From the NCBI GenBank assembly GCA_963729695.1, contig CAVSOT010000010.1, forward strand, positions 1 to 64,000: a DNA stretch of 64,000 bases. The letters run 5' to 3'. Position 1 is the first letter of the stretch, and each line of letters begins with the position of its first letter. Of the stretch, positions 43,855 through 53,313 are shown in pieces. Source of the stretch: PALSA-693 sp963729695 (GTDB lineage: Bacteria > Actinomycetota > Acidimicrobiia > Acidimicrobiales > Palsa-688). Both the position numbers and the translations under genes were made by a program. The notes below the pieces were generated by a model that had not been told where the DNA came from, did not search any database, and was given only the letters and a program-made list of their open reading frames with translations.

Positions 43855-44512
43855 TCAGAGGGCGGAGTACGCGGTTACGAAGTGCAGGAATCGGTCGGAG
43901 AGGATGTCGATCACTAGCGGGTCGGCTGCCACGCCCGAGTCCAGGGCGGCATGATTACTTTGGTCGAGGATCTCGTAGATCAACAGCCACGCCTCGAGCC
44001 ATTGGCGCCGCTCGTCCGGCTTATCCGGATCGACGGCGAAGGCTGGTATCGTCGTCCCAAACCTCCGAATGAGGTCGCGAATCAGTTCCTGAGCGCGTTC
44101 GGTGAAGCCGTCTTCGTCGGCCGTTGCCTGGGTGAAGACACGAAGCAGGCGCCGGTTCGCCTGATCTGCATCGAAGAGGGTCGTGAGCCACTCGATCACG
44201 GTGTCACGATTCCAGAAGGGCAACGACGTGAGGCGCAAGTCAGCGCGGCATCGCCTCCTCGGCCGCGATCTTGAAGAGGTCGACAGCGATATCTGCCTTG
44301 CTGCTGAAGTGCCGGTAGAAGGTCATTCGGCTCACTCCTGCGGCAGACGCTATGTCCTCGACCGAGACGGCTAGATAGCCTCGATCGCAGAACCTTGTCA
44401 TAGCCGCGGCGAGCAAACGCTCCCGGCTGTCCTGCTTGCGTCGTTGATGAAACGCGACCAGAGCCGCCACGCGAGGATCCTGGGCGCGGTCCGGCGCTGT
44501 CTCATCTTGCAA
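43855..44512 (-). pseudogene. TetR-family regulator with a frameshift
   Basis: The N-terminal part (TTG about 44512) is a clear TetR DNA-binding domain: RERLLAAAMTRFCDRGYLAV, then VEDIASAAGVSRMTFYRHFS. At about 44242-44246 the frame stops (after EEAMPR). The next frame continues at once with LRLTSLPFWNRDTVIEWLTT through the ligand domain to 43855. One missing base explains it. The intact protein would be about 218 residues. It is a candidate regulator of the adjacent D-aminoacylase-type gene, 22 bases upstream. Confidence 0.85.
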
Positions 44513-44534
44513 GTGAATCGCCTTGGCCAAGCGC

Positions 44535-46277
44535 TTACTCCGCGGCCATTGCCGGCGCGACGCCGTGCGCCGGACCGATGAACTCGCCTGGGAAGCGGCC
44601 AGTGAAGGTGCCATTGTCGAAGCTGGGCACGCCATTGACCAGGGTCAGGCGCATCGGCGCCGGGCCGCGCGTGTAGCGATAGGTGCGACCACCCTGGCCG
44701 TCCCACACATCCCAGATCTTCTCCTCGGGCCGCCGCTCGATTTCCTCGAGATTGAACACCGTGATGTCGGCAACCTTGCCTTCCTGGATTAGCCCACGCT
44801 CGTGCAAGCCGAAGAAGTCGGCGAGCTTGCCCGTAAGCACGTGCACGCCCTCTTCAATGGTGAGCAACTTCCGATCCCGGACATAGTCGGTCAGGAGATA
44901 CACATTGTCTCCGGCGCCGCAGAACAGCTTGCCGTGGGCTCCCGCGTCTGAGATGTTCCCGACTGATTTGGGGTCGCGCAGCAGCTGGAGGAGAATCGCT
45001 TCGTCTTCCTCCCACGAGCGCTTGTGGATGACCGATTCCGCTCCGTTCTTCAGGACCCAGTCCGCCATCGCGTCCGAGGGATGGTTGATGCCGGTCCGTG
45101 CGATGTAGTCGGCGAGCGTGATCCCCGTCGGCCCCCAGCCGGATTCACTCTCTCGCAGCGTGAGCGCCGTGGGATCGTGCAGGTAGGAATGGGGGTATTG
45201 GTTGTCCCACGCCTCGCGGGCGCGGTCGAGCCAGTCGGGATCGGAGAGCATAGCGCTCTTGGCGTCCCAGGTCCCGGCGTCGACAACTTCCTGCCACACT
45301 GGGTTGCCGTTCTGCGCAAAAACCAGTGAGCGGCCGAAGTTGATTACTGAGGTGGGGGAGACGTGATGAAAGCCCGTCCAGATGTCGAGGCCTTCGGTCT
45401 TGAACTGCTCGTGCATCACCGCCGATCGCTCCCGCACCTTGGCCTGGAACTTGAGCGTGGGCAAGCCGGCCCATTGCATGCGGACGCCGACTTCCTTGGC
45501 GATGCGGCCGAGACGCTCGACCTGATCAGGCCCTGTCATCCGCATGAAGTGGTCGACGATGACCTGGAACGTGGCGCCCTCGTGACGGGCGACAACTCCC
45601 AGCAACGACTTGTATTCAGCGTCATCGGCGCGCTGCGAAGGGAGCGGACGCTCGAACTTGTCATAGTCGAGCTGGTTCGACGACAAGCCCATGGCGCCGG
45701 CCTGAAGCGCGTCGTCGAGGAGCGCGCACATCTGCTCCACCTCGTCGGCCGTAGCGGCCCGGTTCCACGCCTCTTGCCCCATGACAAAAAGACGCAACGG
45801 GATATGGCCGCAAAAGGCGGCGAAGTTCAGCGGCACCTTGACGTTGCGGACCATGGAGGCCCTGTACTCGCTCCAAGTCTTCCAGTCCCACGGAACGATC
45901 TTCCGCATCGGCTCCTCGGGAATGTCCTCGAAGAAGTTGAAGATCTCGATGATGTTCTGTCTGTCCTCGGCGTTGTCCGGCAAGGGCGCCATGGAGAATG
46001 CGCAGTTGCCGTTGATCGAGGTCGTTACGCCGTAGCTAGGCAGCGGCTCCATGTTCGGCGACCACCAGACACCGCCGTCCCAGTGATTGTGGGTTTCGAT
46101 AAAGCCTGGGGTCACATAGCAGCCCGAGGCATCGATCACCCGCTCGCCGACCCCGGCCGTCAGATCAGGTCCGACTTCGGTAATGCGGCCGCCACCTACG
46201 CGCACGTCCCCGAGATAAGCCGGGCTGCCAGACCCATCGACAACCATGCCGCCTTTAATGAGCAAGCGAAATTCCAT
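44535..46277 (-). CDS. N-acyl-D-amino-acid deacylase family amidohydrolase
   Basis: A 580-residue D-aminoacylase-type protein: FIETHNHWDGGVWWSPN with HxH near residue 66, NGNCAFSMAPL for the metal-bridging Cys, and NISDAGAHGKLFCG for the catalytic Asp. The ATG at 46277 follows GAAGGGAAA; an ATG at 46319 would add 14 residues that overlap the promoter region. It belongs to the subgroup with the HNHWD motif rather than HTHYD, so it is distinct from the other three. Confidence 0.9.
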   Translation of the reverse strand: MEFRLLIKGGMVVDGSGSPAYLGDVRVGGGRITEVGPDLTAGVGERVIDASGCYVTPGFIETHNHWDGGVWWSPNMEPLPSYGVTTSINGNCAFSMAPLPDNAEDRQNIIEIFNFFEDIPEEPMRKIVPWDWKTWSEYRASMVRNVKVPLNFAAFCGHIPLRLFVMGQEAWNRAATADEVEQMCALLDDALQAGAMGLSSNQLDYDKFERPLPSQRADDAEYKSLLGVVARHEGATFQVIVDHFMRMTGPDQVERLGRIAKEVGVRMQWAGLPTLKFQAKVRERSAVMHEQFKTEGLDIWTGFHHVSPTSVINFGRSLVFAQNGNPVWQEVVDAGTWDAKSAMLSDPDWLDRAREAWDNQYPHSYLHDPTALTLRESESGWGPTGITLADYIARTGINHPSDAMADWVLKNGAESVIHKRSWEEDEAILLQLLRDPKSVGNISDAGAHGKLFCGAGDNVYLLTDYVRDRKLLTIEEGVHVLTGKLADFFGLHERGLIQEGKVADITVFNLEEIERRPEEKIWDVWDGQGGRTYRYTRGPAPMRLTLVNGVPSFDNGTFTGRFPGEFIGPAHGVAPAMAAE

Positions 46278-46310
46278 CGGCTTTCCCTTCGGAGACCTGG
46301 TAATCTCTGC

Positions 46311-46340
46311 ATCATACATTACATCCTATAACGCAAGCAA
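46311..46340 (-). promoter_or_regulatory. Probable promoter of the 44.5 kb amidohydrolase
   Basis: Minus strand: TTGCTT at 46340-46335, 18-base spacer, TATGAT at 46316-46311. The start codon is 34 bases downstream. It lacks the GAYRTYGAYRTC element. Confidence 0.45.
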
Positions 46341-46456
46341 GCAGAGGAGCTTAACGGCACCGATGAAGTTTGTCGCATGCGCGAGTCCCGGCTGTTGGGG
46401 CGCCGGACGAGGATCGCGGCGAGACAGTAGTAGGCGGGGGTCGGGCACAGCTGATC

Positions 46457-46485
46457 TCGACATTGATGTCAAATCACTGTAGAGT
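46457..46485 (+). promoter_or_regulatory. Promoter with GACATTGATGTC element, site 10 (monooxygenase)
   Basis: TCGACA at 46457-46462, 17-base spacer, TAGAGT at 46480-46485. The element starts at base 3 of the -35. The GTG start of the monooxygenase comes 6 bases after the -10, so the start codon is at or beside the transcription start: a leaderless mRNA. Confidence 0.75.
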
Positions 46486-46491
46486 TATCGA

Positions 46492-48483
46492 GTGTCCCAG
46501 GCCAAGGACCACGGTGAAGTGCGCCTGAGGGGCGGGGGTTCCTTACGACCGCCGCCCGGTCATCGGGTCGCGCTTTCCCTCTCTGCTTCGGACGCGGAGA
46601 TCCGCACTGCGCTGGAGGATGTGAGCGTTCCTGCGCTCGTCGCGGCCGTTGTCCACACCACCGGTGACCCGTCGCTTCTTCGCGGTTCGATCCGGCCTCG
46701 CAGCTTTGTTCCGAACGACTTCCAGGGCGGTCTCGCCGACGCCGAACTGACGACACTGCGAGAAGAGGCTTTTGCGGTGCTCCGCGCTTACCGGGACTCG
46801 CTGTGCTCCCCTGCGTCACCACCGCAAAGGGACGTCATTCTCGAGACGATGTCGTGGCTGACTTGTGAGGAGGTCTCCGAAGAGTACGTAGAGATGTTCG
46901 TCGAGGAGATGGACCTTTATGGAACGGATCCGCGCCAGATCCCCGCTACTGGTTCCGCGGCCGTTGACTCGCAGGACCTGGACGTCCTCGTCATCGGGTG
47001 CGGCCAGTCCGGACTGCTAGCCGGCATTCGTCTCAAGCAGGCCGGCATCCCGTTCGTCATAGTCGAAAAGAACCCTCAAGCTGGCGGCACGTGGTTCGAG
47101 AACCATTACCCCGGGTGTCGGGTCGACGTCGGTAACCACTTCTACTGCTACTCCTTCGAGCCGAACGACGACTTCAGCGAGTACTTCTGTCAACAGCCTG
47201 AGCTGCACAGCTACTTCACGGACGTGATGCGCCGCTGGGGTGTGGACGAGCACGTGCTCTGGAACACCCAGGTCGCATCGGCGCAATGGGATGAATCTGA
47301 TCTGACGTGGCGCGTCGCCCTACTCGGGCCAGACGGTCGGGAGACCATCCGCCGGACCCGAATAGTGATCTCGGCCGTCGGTCAGCTAAACCGGCCCCTC
47401 ATCCCTGACTTCCCGGGACTTGAGTCATTCGCCGGTCCCGTATTCCACACCGCGAGGTGGGACCATTCCGTCGACCTTCGAGGTAAACGCGTGGCTCTAA
47501 TCGGCGCAGGGGCCAGCGGGTTTCAGGTCGGTCCCGCCCTCGCGGAGTCCGTCGAACAACTGGTTGTCTTCCAGAGAAGCGCGCAGTGGATGGCCCCGAA
47601 TCGCCGATACCGCCAGCCGGTTGGGGAGGGATCGAAATGGGCGATGGGCCATATCCCCGGTTACCGCGCCTGGTACCGATTCATGCTGCTCTACCAAGCA
47701 AGTGACAAGGCACTGGCATTGGTGAAGGTCGACCCCACGTGGCCAGGGATGCCCCTATCCGCCAACCGGCAGAGTGAAGAGCGGAGACAGATACTACTCC
47801 GCTGGATCATGGATCAAGTCGGTGACGACGCCGAACTGCTCGAGAAGGTCGTACCCGACTACCCCCCGATGGGGAAACGACTTCTCCAAGACGACGGGAG
47901 TTGGCTCCAATGCCTGCGCCGAGAGAACGTCCAACTGGTCCGTAGCCCTGTCAGTCAGATCGAGCCCGACGCTATCTGGTCGGGAGAGACCCGCTTCGAG
48001 ATCGACGCGATCATCATGGCCACGGGGTTCGAGACCGATCACCTCCTCGCCCCCATAGAGATCGTCGGACGAACCGGTATCCCCCTATCAGAACATTGGG
48101 ACAAGACGCCTTCGGCCCATCTCGGCGTCACCGTGCCCGGCTTTCCTAACCTATTCGTGATGTACGGGCCGGGAACGAACTTGGCCCACGCCGGAAGCAT
48201 CATCTTCCACTCCGAATGCCAGATGCAGTTCATCGGTGTGTGCCTCGCCGGGATGCGCGATGGCGGGTACCGAGCCATCGAGGTCCGGCCTGAAGCGCAC
48301 GCCGCGTACGTCAACCGCCTGCAGGAAGAGCTCTCACGGACTGTGTGGGCCCATCCGTCAGTGCGACACTCCTGGTACAAGGGCCCGGATGGAAAGGTCT
48401 ACGTCCTTAGCCCCTGGCGACTAGTCGACTACTGGCGAATGACCAAGTGGCCGAACATGGACGACTATATGCTTTCCCCTTAG
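46492..48483 (+). CDS. Type I Baeyer-Villiger-like flavin monooxygenase (HAPMO-like)
   Basis: A 663-residue FAD/NADPH monooxygenase. An N-terminal extension of about 160 residues (ALEDVSVPALVAAVVHTTGD) resembles that of 4-hydroxyacetophenone monooxygenase. The FAD motif is LVIGCGQSGLLAGIRLK at about 166; the BVMO fingerprint FAGPVFHTARWD is at about 313; the NADP motif ALIGAGASGFQ follows; the second fingerprint IIMATGFETD is near 510. It converts ketones to esters or lactones. The GTG at 46492 has no ribosome site and appears to be leaderless. Confidence 0.92.
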   Translation: MSQAKDHGEVRLRGGGSLRPPPGHRVALSLSASDAEIRTALEDVSVPALVAAVVHTTGDPSLLRGSIRPRSFVPNDFQGGLADAELTTLREEAFAVLRAYRDSLCSPASPPQRDVILETMSWLTCEEVSEEYVEMFVEEMDLYGTDPRQIPATGSAAVDSQDLDVLVIGCGQSGLLAGIRLKQAGIPFVIVEKNPQAGGTWFENHYPGCRVDVGNHFYCYSFEPNDDFSEYFCQQPELHSYFTDVMRRWGVDEHVLWNTQVASAQWDESDLTWRVALLGPDGRETIRRTRIVISAVGQLNRPLIPDFPGLESFAGPVFHTARWDHSVDLRGKRVALIGAGASGFQVGPALAESVEQLVVFQRSAQWMAPNRRYRQPVGEGSKWAMGHIPGYRAWYRFMLLYQASDKALALVKVDPTWPGMPLSANRQSEERRQILLRWIMDQVGDDAELLEKVVPDYPPMGKRLLQDDGSWLQCLRRENVQLVRSPVSQIEPDAIWSGETRFEIDAIIMATGFETDHLLAPIEIVGRTGIPLSEHWDKTPSAHLGVTVPGFPNLFVMYGPGTNLAHAGSIIFHSECQMQFIGVCLAGMRDGGYRAIEVRPEAHAAYVNRLQEELSRTVWAHPSVRHSWYKGPDGKVYVLSPWRLVDYWRMTKWPNMDDYMLSP

Positions 48484-48563
48484 GGAGCACAGCACTGGCT
48501 CGTGAAGAACAATGTTTACACATGCCCAGGCGTCTAGAAGAACCCGGCTGAGGCGCGCCGTAT

Positions 48564-48596
48564 GATATTGACATCGAGCCAGGTACGCACTAACGT
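48564..48596 (+). promoter_or_regulatory. Promoter with GATATTGACATC element, site 11 (Rieske copy 2)
   Basis: TTGACA at 48568-48573, 17-base spacer, TAACGT at 48591-48596. The element here starts 4 bases ahead of the -35. The start codon lies 94 bases after the -10, with a normal ribosome site. Confidence 0.7.
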
Positions 48597-48690
48597 CGTG
48601 AGAAAGTTTTGGGTTGGCGTGCGCCGACCATGTGTCGCGTTCGGCTGTTGTCCGTGAGGATAACTGTGTGAGTGGGGAGAGATTGCTGTC

Positions 48691-50103
48691 ATGACGGTCA
48701 CCGAGTCGGGTCGTGGTCAGTCGGGTGAGATCATGGAGGATCAGCTGGCGCTTGGTCCCAATCCTCCGGAAATACGGGCGAGAGTCCCCTTGGCAATGTC
48801 TGATCGAAGCTTTGTGCCCAAGGAGCGATACCTCTCTCGGGAGTTCTTCGAGTTGGAGAAAAAGTATCTGTGGCCGTATGCCTGGCAGATGGCGGCTCGT
48901 TTAGAGGAAATCCCCCATCCCGGTGATTTTGTGGAGTACGAGATCGCAGGGAACTCCGTCCTGATCGTTCGCCAGCAGGACGGTTCGGTTAAGGCGTTGC
49001 ACAATGCTTGCCGGCACCGGGCGACGGAGTTGGCAAAGGGTTGCGGTCGGTTCGGGGGCGGGCAGATCGTATGTCCGTTCCATGGGTGGCGGTACAATTT
49101 GGATGGGTCGTCGTCGTTTGTATTCGTGGAGTCGGTGTTCGAGCCCGAGTGCATGAAACCGGAGGATTTGCGGCTGCAGGAGTGTCTGGCCGAGGTATGG
49201 GCGGGGATGGTGTGGATCAACCTCGATTTGAACGCCCGCCCGTTGCGCGAGGCGTTGCGGCCGGTGGCCGACTTGCTTGATGGCATCGGTGTAGGGAACA
49301 TGCGGGTGAAGTGGTGGAAACAGGTAATCCTGAACGCGAACTGGAAGTTAGTGCAGGAAGCTTTCCTGGAGGGTTACCACGTGATGCAGACCCATCCTCA
49401 GCTACTGATGGGCGCCGACATGGATATCGCGGCGGCGCAAACCTTCGGGACCGAGTACACCGCGTTCCGCAATGGGCACGCCCGATTCCAAAGCGGTGTC
49501 GCCGAGCAGACTCTGGAATCGGGTGTTTGGGATCCCGATTCTTTCATCGAGTTCAACCGGCTGTTGGCCGACGGGCAAGATGCCATGGCGGTCGATCAGG
49601 ACATCAAGGTCTTCCGGGGGATCCGTAACAAGGAGGGGGCGGGCGGCTCGAACTTTGGGGCGGAGGCGCTCAAGGCGCTCTACGCCTACGCCGAGGGGGC
49701 GGGTATCCCGATGGCGCCTTATTCTTCGGAGAACATGAGGTTGTGGGGTGGGGAGATCTTCTTGTTCCCCAACTCTTTCATGCTGCCGATGTACGGTAAC
49801 TCTCTGTGCTATCGGATGCGGCCCTATAATGACGATCCCGAGCGGTGCCTGTTCGACGTGTGGTCTTTGACCACCTACCCGGGCGGCGAGGAGCCCGAGC
49901 GGGCTGAGCTGTTGGGGGTGTTCGACAAGGAAGATGAGGAGCACTGGGGGCTGATTCCTCGCCAGGACTTCAGCAATATTGAACGCCAACAGCGCGGCCT
50001 ACATTCGGTCAGCTTCGAGCATCACCGTCTCACGCCGCTTTTCGAGAAGAGCATCTTGAATCTGCACCAAGAACTCGACCGCCTCATAGCCGCAAAGATC
50101 TAG
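48691..50103 (+). CDS. Rieske-type ring-hydroxylating oxygenase, alpha subunit (copy 2)
   Basis: A 470-residue paralogue of the 25.7 kb gene. Rieske ligands: NACRHRATE near residue 108 and CPFHGWRYN near 129; mononuclear iron: EAFLEGYHVMQTHP near 230. The C-terminal RQDFSNIERQQRGLHS matches copy 1. The ATG at 48691 follows GGGGAGAG. Third-position T is more frequent than in neighbouring genes, which suggests a different history. It converges with binding protein 5, as copy 1 does with binding protein 4. Confidence 0.93.
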   Translation: MTVTESGRGQSGEIMEDQLALGPNPPEIRARVPLAMSDRSFVPKERYLSREFFELEKKYLWPYAWQMAARLEEIPHPGDFVEYEIAGNSVLIVRQQDGSVKALHNACRHRATELAKGCGRFGGGQIVCPFHGWRYNLDGSSSFVFVESVFEPECMKPEDLRLQECLAEVWAGMVWINLDLNARPLREALRPVADLLDGIGVGNMRVKWWKQVILNANWKLVQEAFLEGYHVMQTHPQLLMGADMDIAAAQTFGTEYTAFRNGHARFQSGVAEQTLESGVWDPDSFIEFNRLLADGQDAMAVDQDIKVFRGIRNKEGAGGSNFGAEALKALYAYAEGAGIPMAPYSSENMRLWGGEIFLFPNSFMLPMYGNSLCYRMRPYNDDPERCLFDVWSLTTYPGGEEPERAELLGVFDKEDEEHWGLIPRQDFSNIERQQRGLHSVSFEHHRLTPLFEKSILNLHQELDRLIAAKI

Positions 50104-50172
50104 TCATCCTCAAATGCCACCAGCAGGGCCTCCAGACCCGGACTTACAGACTCCTTGACGAGAGAGCGACCC

Positions 50173-51462
50173 TTACCCTGCGGATACTGTCTTGCCGGGA
50201 ATAACGGTCCCGCAGATCGGTTGGGCTCCTGGCACCAAGTGGAATGACGACCCGGACCACTGGACCGCCCATAGGCAATTGTCAGCCCCAGCAGTACCAT
50301 GACCCCGCTGGTCCATGGCAAACCCGATCGAGTGGCTACCGTAGAGACCGGCGCCGTTGTAGGTCCTTATTCCCAGCATGGCGTCGATGAAGGACGCTTG
50401 GGTCGGATTGGATCCGGCCGCCTTCAGTCCCAGGACGACCCCGTCAATCGACATGTAGCCCTGGATCGCATCGTTGGTGATCTGCTCAGCTGGGACCCCG
50501 GCGTAGGTCTGCATCGTGTTCACCAACTGTTTGGTCGCCGGGGTCTGCAACTCTATCGGCTCCATTGCCTGGGTGAAGTAGACACCCTGTGCCTGTTGCT
50601 CTGTTGCCGGGCCGGCGGCGCGCAGGTCGCCGCCGTAGCCCGTGGCCAAGAGAGGTGCCTTCAGCTGGACACCCTCCTGGCGAAGCGCAGTGATCATGGC
50701 AAAAGACGTGCTCTGTTCGACATCGCCGACGAAGCTGTCGACCCCAGCGTTCTTCATGGCCAGCACTGCTGGGCCGACGTTGGTGCTACCAAAGGGAAAG
50801 TTGGCGTTCAGATAGCCAACTTTGATCCCAGCAAGCTCCGCCGAAAGCGCCGATCCTTTGGCGGCTTCGGCGGAACTCGGCGAGACGCTGTATCCGATCG
50901 CTGCGAAGTTTGTGGCTCCGAGGAGCTTCAAGAGCTGGCCGGTCGTGGTTTCCACTTGGGCGAAGTTCGGCGTACCGTAGATCGAGAACATGTTTCTGCT
51001 GGTTATCCACTCGTTCCCGTCCACGTCGGTGCCCACTACTGGTATTCCGTGAGAAGTTAGAAAGGGGGCAGCGGCGAATGTCAGTCCGGAACCTGCGATT
51101 ACCGCGAAGACGTGGTCCTGTTCGACCAGCTTCTCCGCTGCCGTGAGGGTGCCGGCGGGTGTCGATGTGGTGTCAGCCACTACATACTTGAGGTTGTAAC
51201 CTTGGGCGTCGAACATGCCGACAGCCGCCTTGACTCCCAGCGGAAACGTGTGGTGTGTCGGCGACAACGCTCCTGTCAAATCTGTGAGCACACCGAGCGT
51301 CATCGGTGCCGATCCACCCGCCGCCGTAGAGCTAGCAGATGATCCAGCGGAGCTGGTCCCAGAGGTTCCACCGGCGGACTTGGACGAACTGCTGCATCCC
51401 GCAGTGGCAAGGAGGATCGTTGCGGCGGCTGCGAGCAGCCCTGTCGTTCTCATCCGGCTCAT
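50173..51462 (-). CDS. ABC substrate-binding lipoprotein 5
   Basis: A 429-residue LivJ-type lipoprotein with lipobox ATAGCS and a Ser/Gly/Ala linker. The domain starts at about 50 with MTLGVLTDLTGALSPTHH. It is closely related to protein 4 (same SRNMFS, FPFGSTNVGPAVL, GAGLYGSHSIGFAMDQRG segments) and lacks the CSC motif. The ATG at 51462 follows GAGGAGAG. No GAYRTYGAYRTC element is visible upstream, unlike its partner. Confidence 0.93.
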   Translation of the reverse strand: MSRMRTTGLLAAAATILLATAGCSSSSKSAGGTSGTSSAGSSASSTAAGGSAPMTLGVLTDLTGALSPTHHTFPLGVKAAVGMFDAQGYNLKYVVADTTSTPAGTLTAAEKLVEQDHVFAVIAGSGLTFAAAPFLTSHGIPVVGTDVDGNEWITSRNMFSIYGTPNFAQVETTTGQLLKLLGATNFAAIGYSVSPSSAEAAKGSALSAELAGIKVGYLNANFPFGSTNVGPAVLAMKNAGVDSFVGDVEQSTSFAMITALRQEGVQLKAPLLATGYGGDLRAAGPATEQQAQGVYFTQAMEPIELQTPATKQLVNTMQTYAGVPAEQITNDAIQGYMSIDGVVLGLKAAGSNPTQASFIDAMLGIRTYNGAGLYGSHSIGFAMDQRGHGTAGADNCLWAVQWSGSSFHLVPGAQPICGTVIPGKTVSAG

Positions 51463-51606
51463 CTTTGACTCTCCTCGATCATGTGTCTAAGAAAGGGGGC
51501 TTTCTCAACCCGGAGAAACACCAGCTATAAAGCTCACTCCTAGGACAGCACTCGTTGATCCGCGACCGACGGCATGCTCGATCAGGACCGGACAGGCGGG
51601 CCGGCA

Positions 51607-53313
51607 TCAAGCGAGTACGTAGGTTCCTGGGGCCGGGCCGAGCGTCGGATGGCGGTCGCTTCCCAGTTGACTCGGCGCCGACCGTAGCTCTCCTGAGCGG
51701 GCCAAGATCCATCCGATCCAGTCGTTCCACCATGTGTCTTGATGTTCGGTTGCCCCCGCCCGCCACTCATCGGGGTCGTTGGGCAGCGCGTCGTTGGTCC
51801 ACAGGCGGGCCTTGGCGTTAGGGGGATTGACGATGCCGGCGATGTGGCCTGCCGATGACAGGACGAACCGGCAGTCGCCTTTGAGCAGCTGGGTGGTGCG
51901 GTACGAGCAACGCCACGGCACGATGTGGTCCTCGGCGGCCGCCACGATGTAGCTGGGCGTGTCGATCTCCGACACGATCAGACGTTCGCCGGCCAGCTCC
52001 ATCCGATCCTTGGCCAGCGCATTTTCCATCCAGCACTGGCGTAGGAAGAACGAGTGCATCTTGGCCGGCATCCGCGTCGAGTCGTTGTTCCAGGCCAGCA
52101 GGTCGAACGCCGGTGGCTGCTCCCCGAGCAACCAGTTCGACACCACGTAGTTGAAGATCAGCTCGTTCGCTCGCAGCAGGTCGAAGGTTCGGGCCATGTC
52201 CTTGGCCTCTAGGTACCCGCTCTTTTCCATCTTCTGTTCCAACCCGGCGACGGTGGCCTCGTCGGTAAAAACTTCCGACAGCGTGCCCGCTCCCGCGTGG
52301 TCAACCAGGCAGTTCAGCGTGGTCGAGCTATTCACCAGCCCGTGGTCGCCGGTGGCGTTCAGGTATGCGAGGAGCGCGGTGTTGAGGGTCCCGCCCAGGC
52401 AGACCGACAAGGTGTTGACCGTTTCGGCTCCGGTGATCTCTAGGGCTACATTGATCGCGGACCTGGGGCCGTTTAAGAGATAGTCGTCGAAGCCGAAATC
52501 CCTCATCGAAGCGTCGGGATTGCGGTAACTTATGCAGAAGACCGTCAAACCGTGGTTGACCGCCCACTCGATCAGGCTCTTGCCCGGCGCGAGGTCGACT
52601 ATGTAGTACTTGTTGATCCACGGAGGGCCGATTAGCAGCGGTATCTCGTGGGTGAGTGTCGTGGTCGGCTGGTATTGCAGCACCTCGATCAGATCGTTGC
52701 GGAAGACCACCTGCCCGGGGCTGGCTCCCATGTTGCGCCCGAGCTCGAAGGGGGTAGTGTCGACCTGATTGGGCCAACCGTCGTTGTGTACCAGGTCGTC
52801 GAAGGCGTTTCGAAGGCCGCGGACGAGGCTCAAGCCACCGGTCTCTGCGGCCCGGCGCAACGCGGCCGGATTGGTGGCCAGGTAGTTGGTCGGCGATAGG
52901 GCATCCGAGAGCAGGTTGGCGGCAAAACGGGCTTTAGCTAGGGCGTGCCCTTCCACGCCGCTGTCTTCGACCAAGTCGATCAGCAAGTTCCGGTTGAGCA
53001 GGTACGCCTGTAGCAGAGCGTAATAGGCCGCGTTTTTCGACCACGCCGGATCCGCGAAGCGGCGGTCCTTGGTCGCGACCTGAGCCGGCCCCTCGGCCTC
53101 TAGGCCCAAGGAGCGAAGGGCAGACGCGGTAGCAGCCTCTGAAAGACTGAACGCGTGCCGGCCCAACCGTACGGGGAGCCCAAGTGGGTGCCGCACCTGC
53201 CCGGCCAGAGCTCGGCCCAACGAGCCGAGCAGCCCAACCGGATCGTAGGTATTGCTGAACGCCTCCGCCACTCCGAGACGATCGAGCACCGCATCTGACT
53301 CAGGATCCGACAT
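51607..53313 (-). CDS. phaC: Poly(3-hydroxyalkanoate) synthase (PhaC)
   Basis: A 568-residue class I-like PHA synthase. The N-terminal domain is LLSDALSPTNYLATNP, then the alpha/beta catalytic domain with PPWINKYYIVDLAPGKSLIE. The lipase-like box is SVCLGGTLN, with the nucleophilic Cys; the usual GxCxGG has Ser in place of the first Gly. Asp is in AAEDHIVPW and His in LSSAGHIAGIVNPP. I chose the ATG at 53313 after GTGAGG; 53328 and 53322 are possible. It makes polyester granules from hydroxyacyl-CoA, linking the pathway to storage. Confidence 0.92.
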   Translation of the reverse strand: MSDPESDAVLDRLGVAEAFSNTYDPVGLLGSLGRALAGQVRHPLGLPVRLGRHAFSLSEAATASALRSLGLEAEGPAQVATKDRRFADPAWSKNAAYYALLQAYLLNRNLLIDLVEDSGVEGHALAKARFAANLLSDALSPTNYLATNPAALRRAAETGGLSLVRGLRNAFDDLVHNDGWPNQVDTTPFELGRNMGASPGQVVFRNDLIEVLQYQPTTTLTHEIPLLIGPPWINKYYIVDLAPGKSLIEWAVNHGLTVFCISYRNPDASMRDFGFDDYLLNGPRSAINVALEITGAETVNTLSVCLGGTLNTALLAYLNATGDHGLVNSSTTLNCLVDHAGAGTLSEVFTDEATVAGLEQKMEKSGYLEAKDMARTFDLLRANELIFNYVVSNWLLGEQPPAFDLLAWNNDSTRMPAKMHSFFLRQCWMENALAKDRMELAGERLIVSEIDTPSYIVAAAEDHIVPWRCSYRTTQLLKGDCRFVLSSAGHIAGIVNPPNAKARLWTNDALPNDPDEWRAGATEHQDTWWNDWIGWILARSGELRSAPSQLGSDRHPTLGPAPGTYVLA

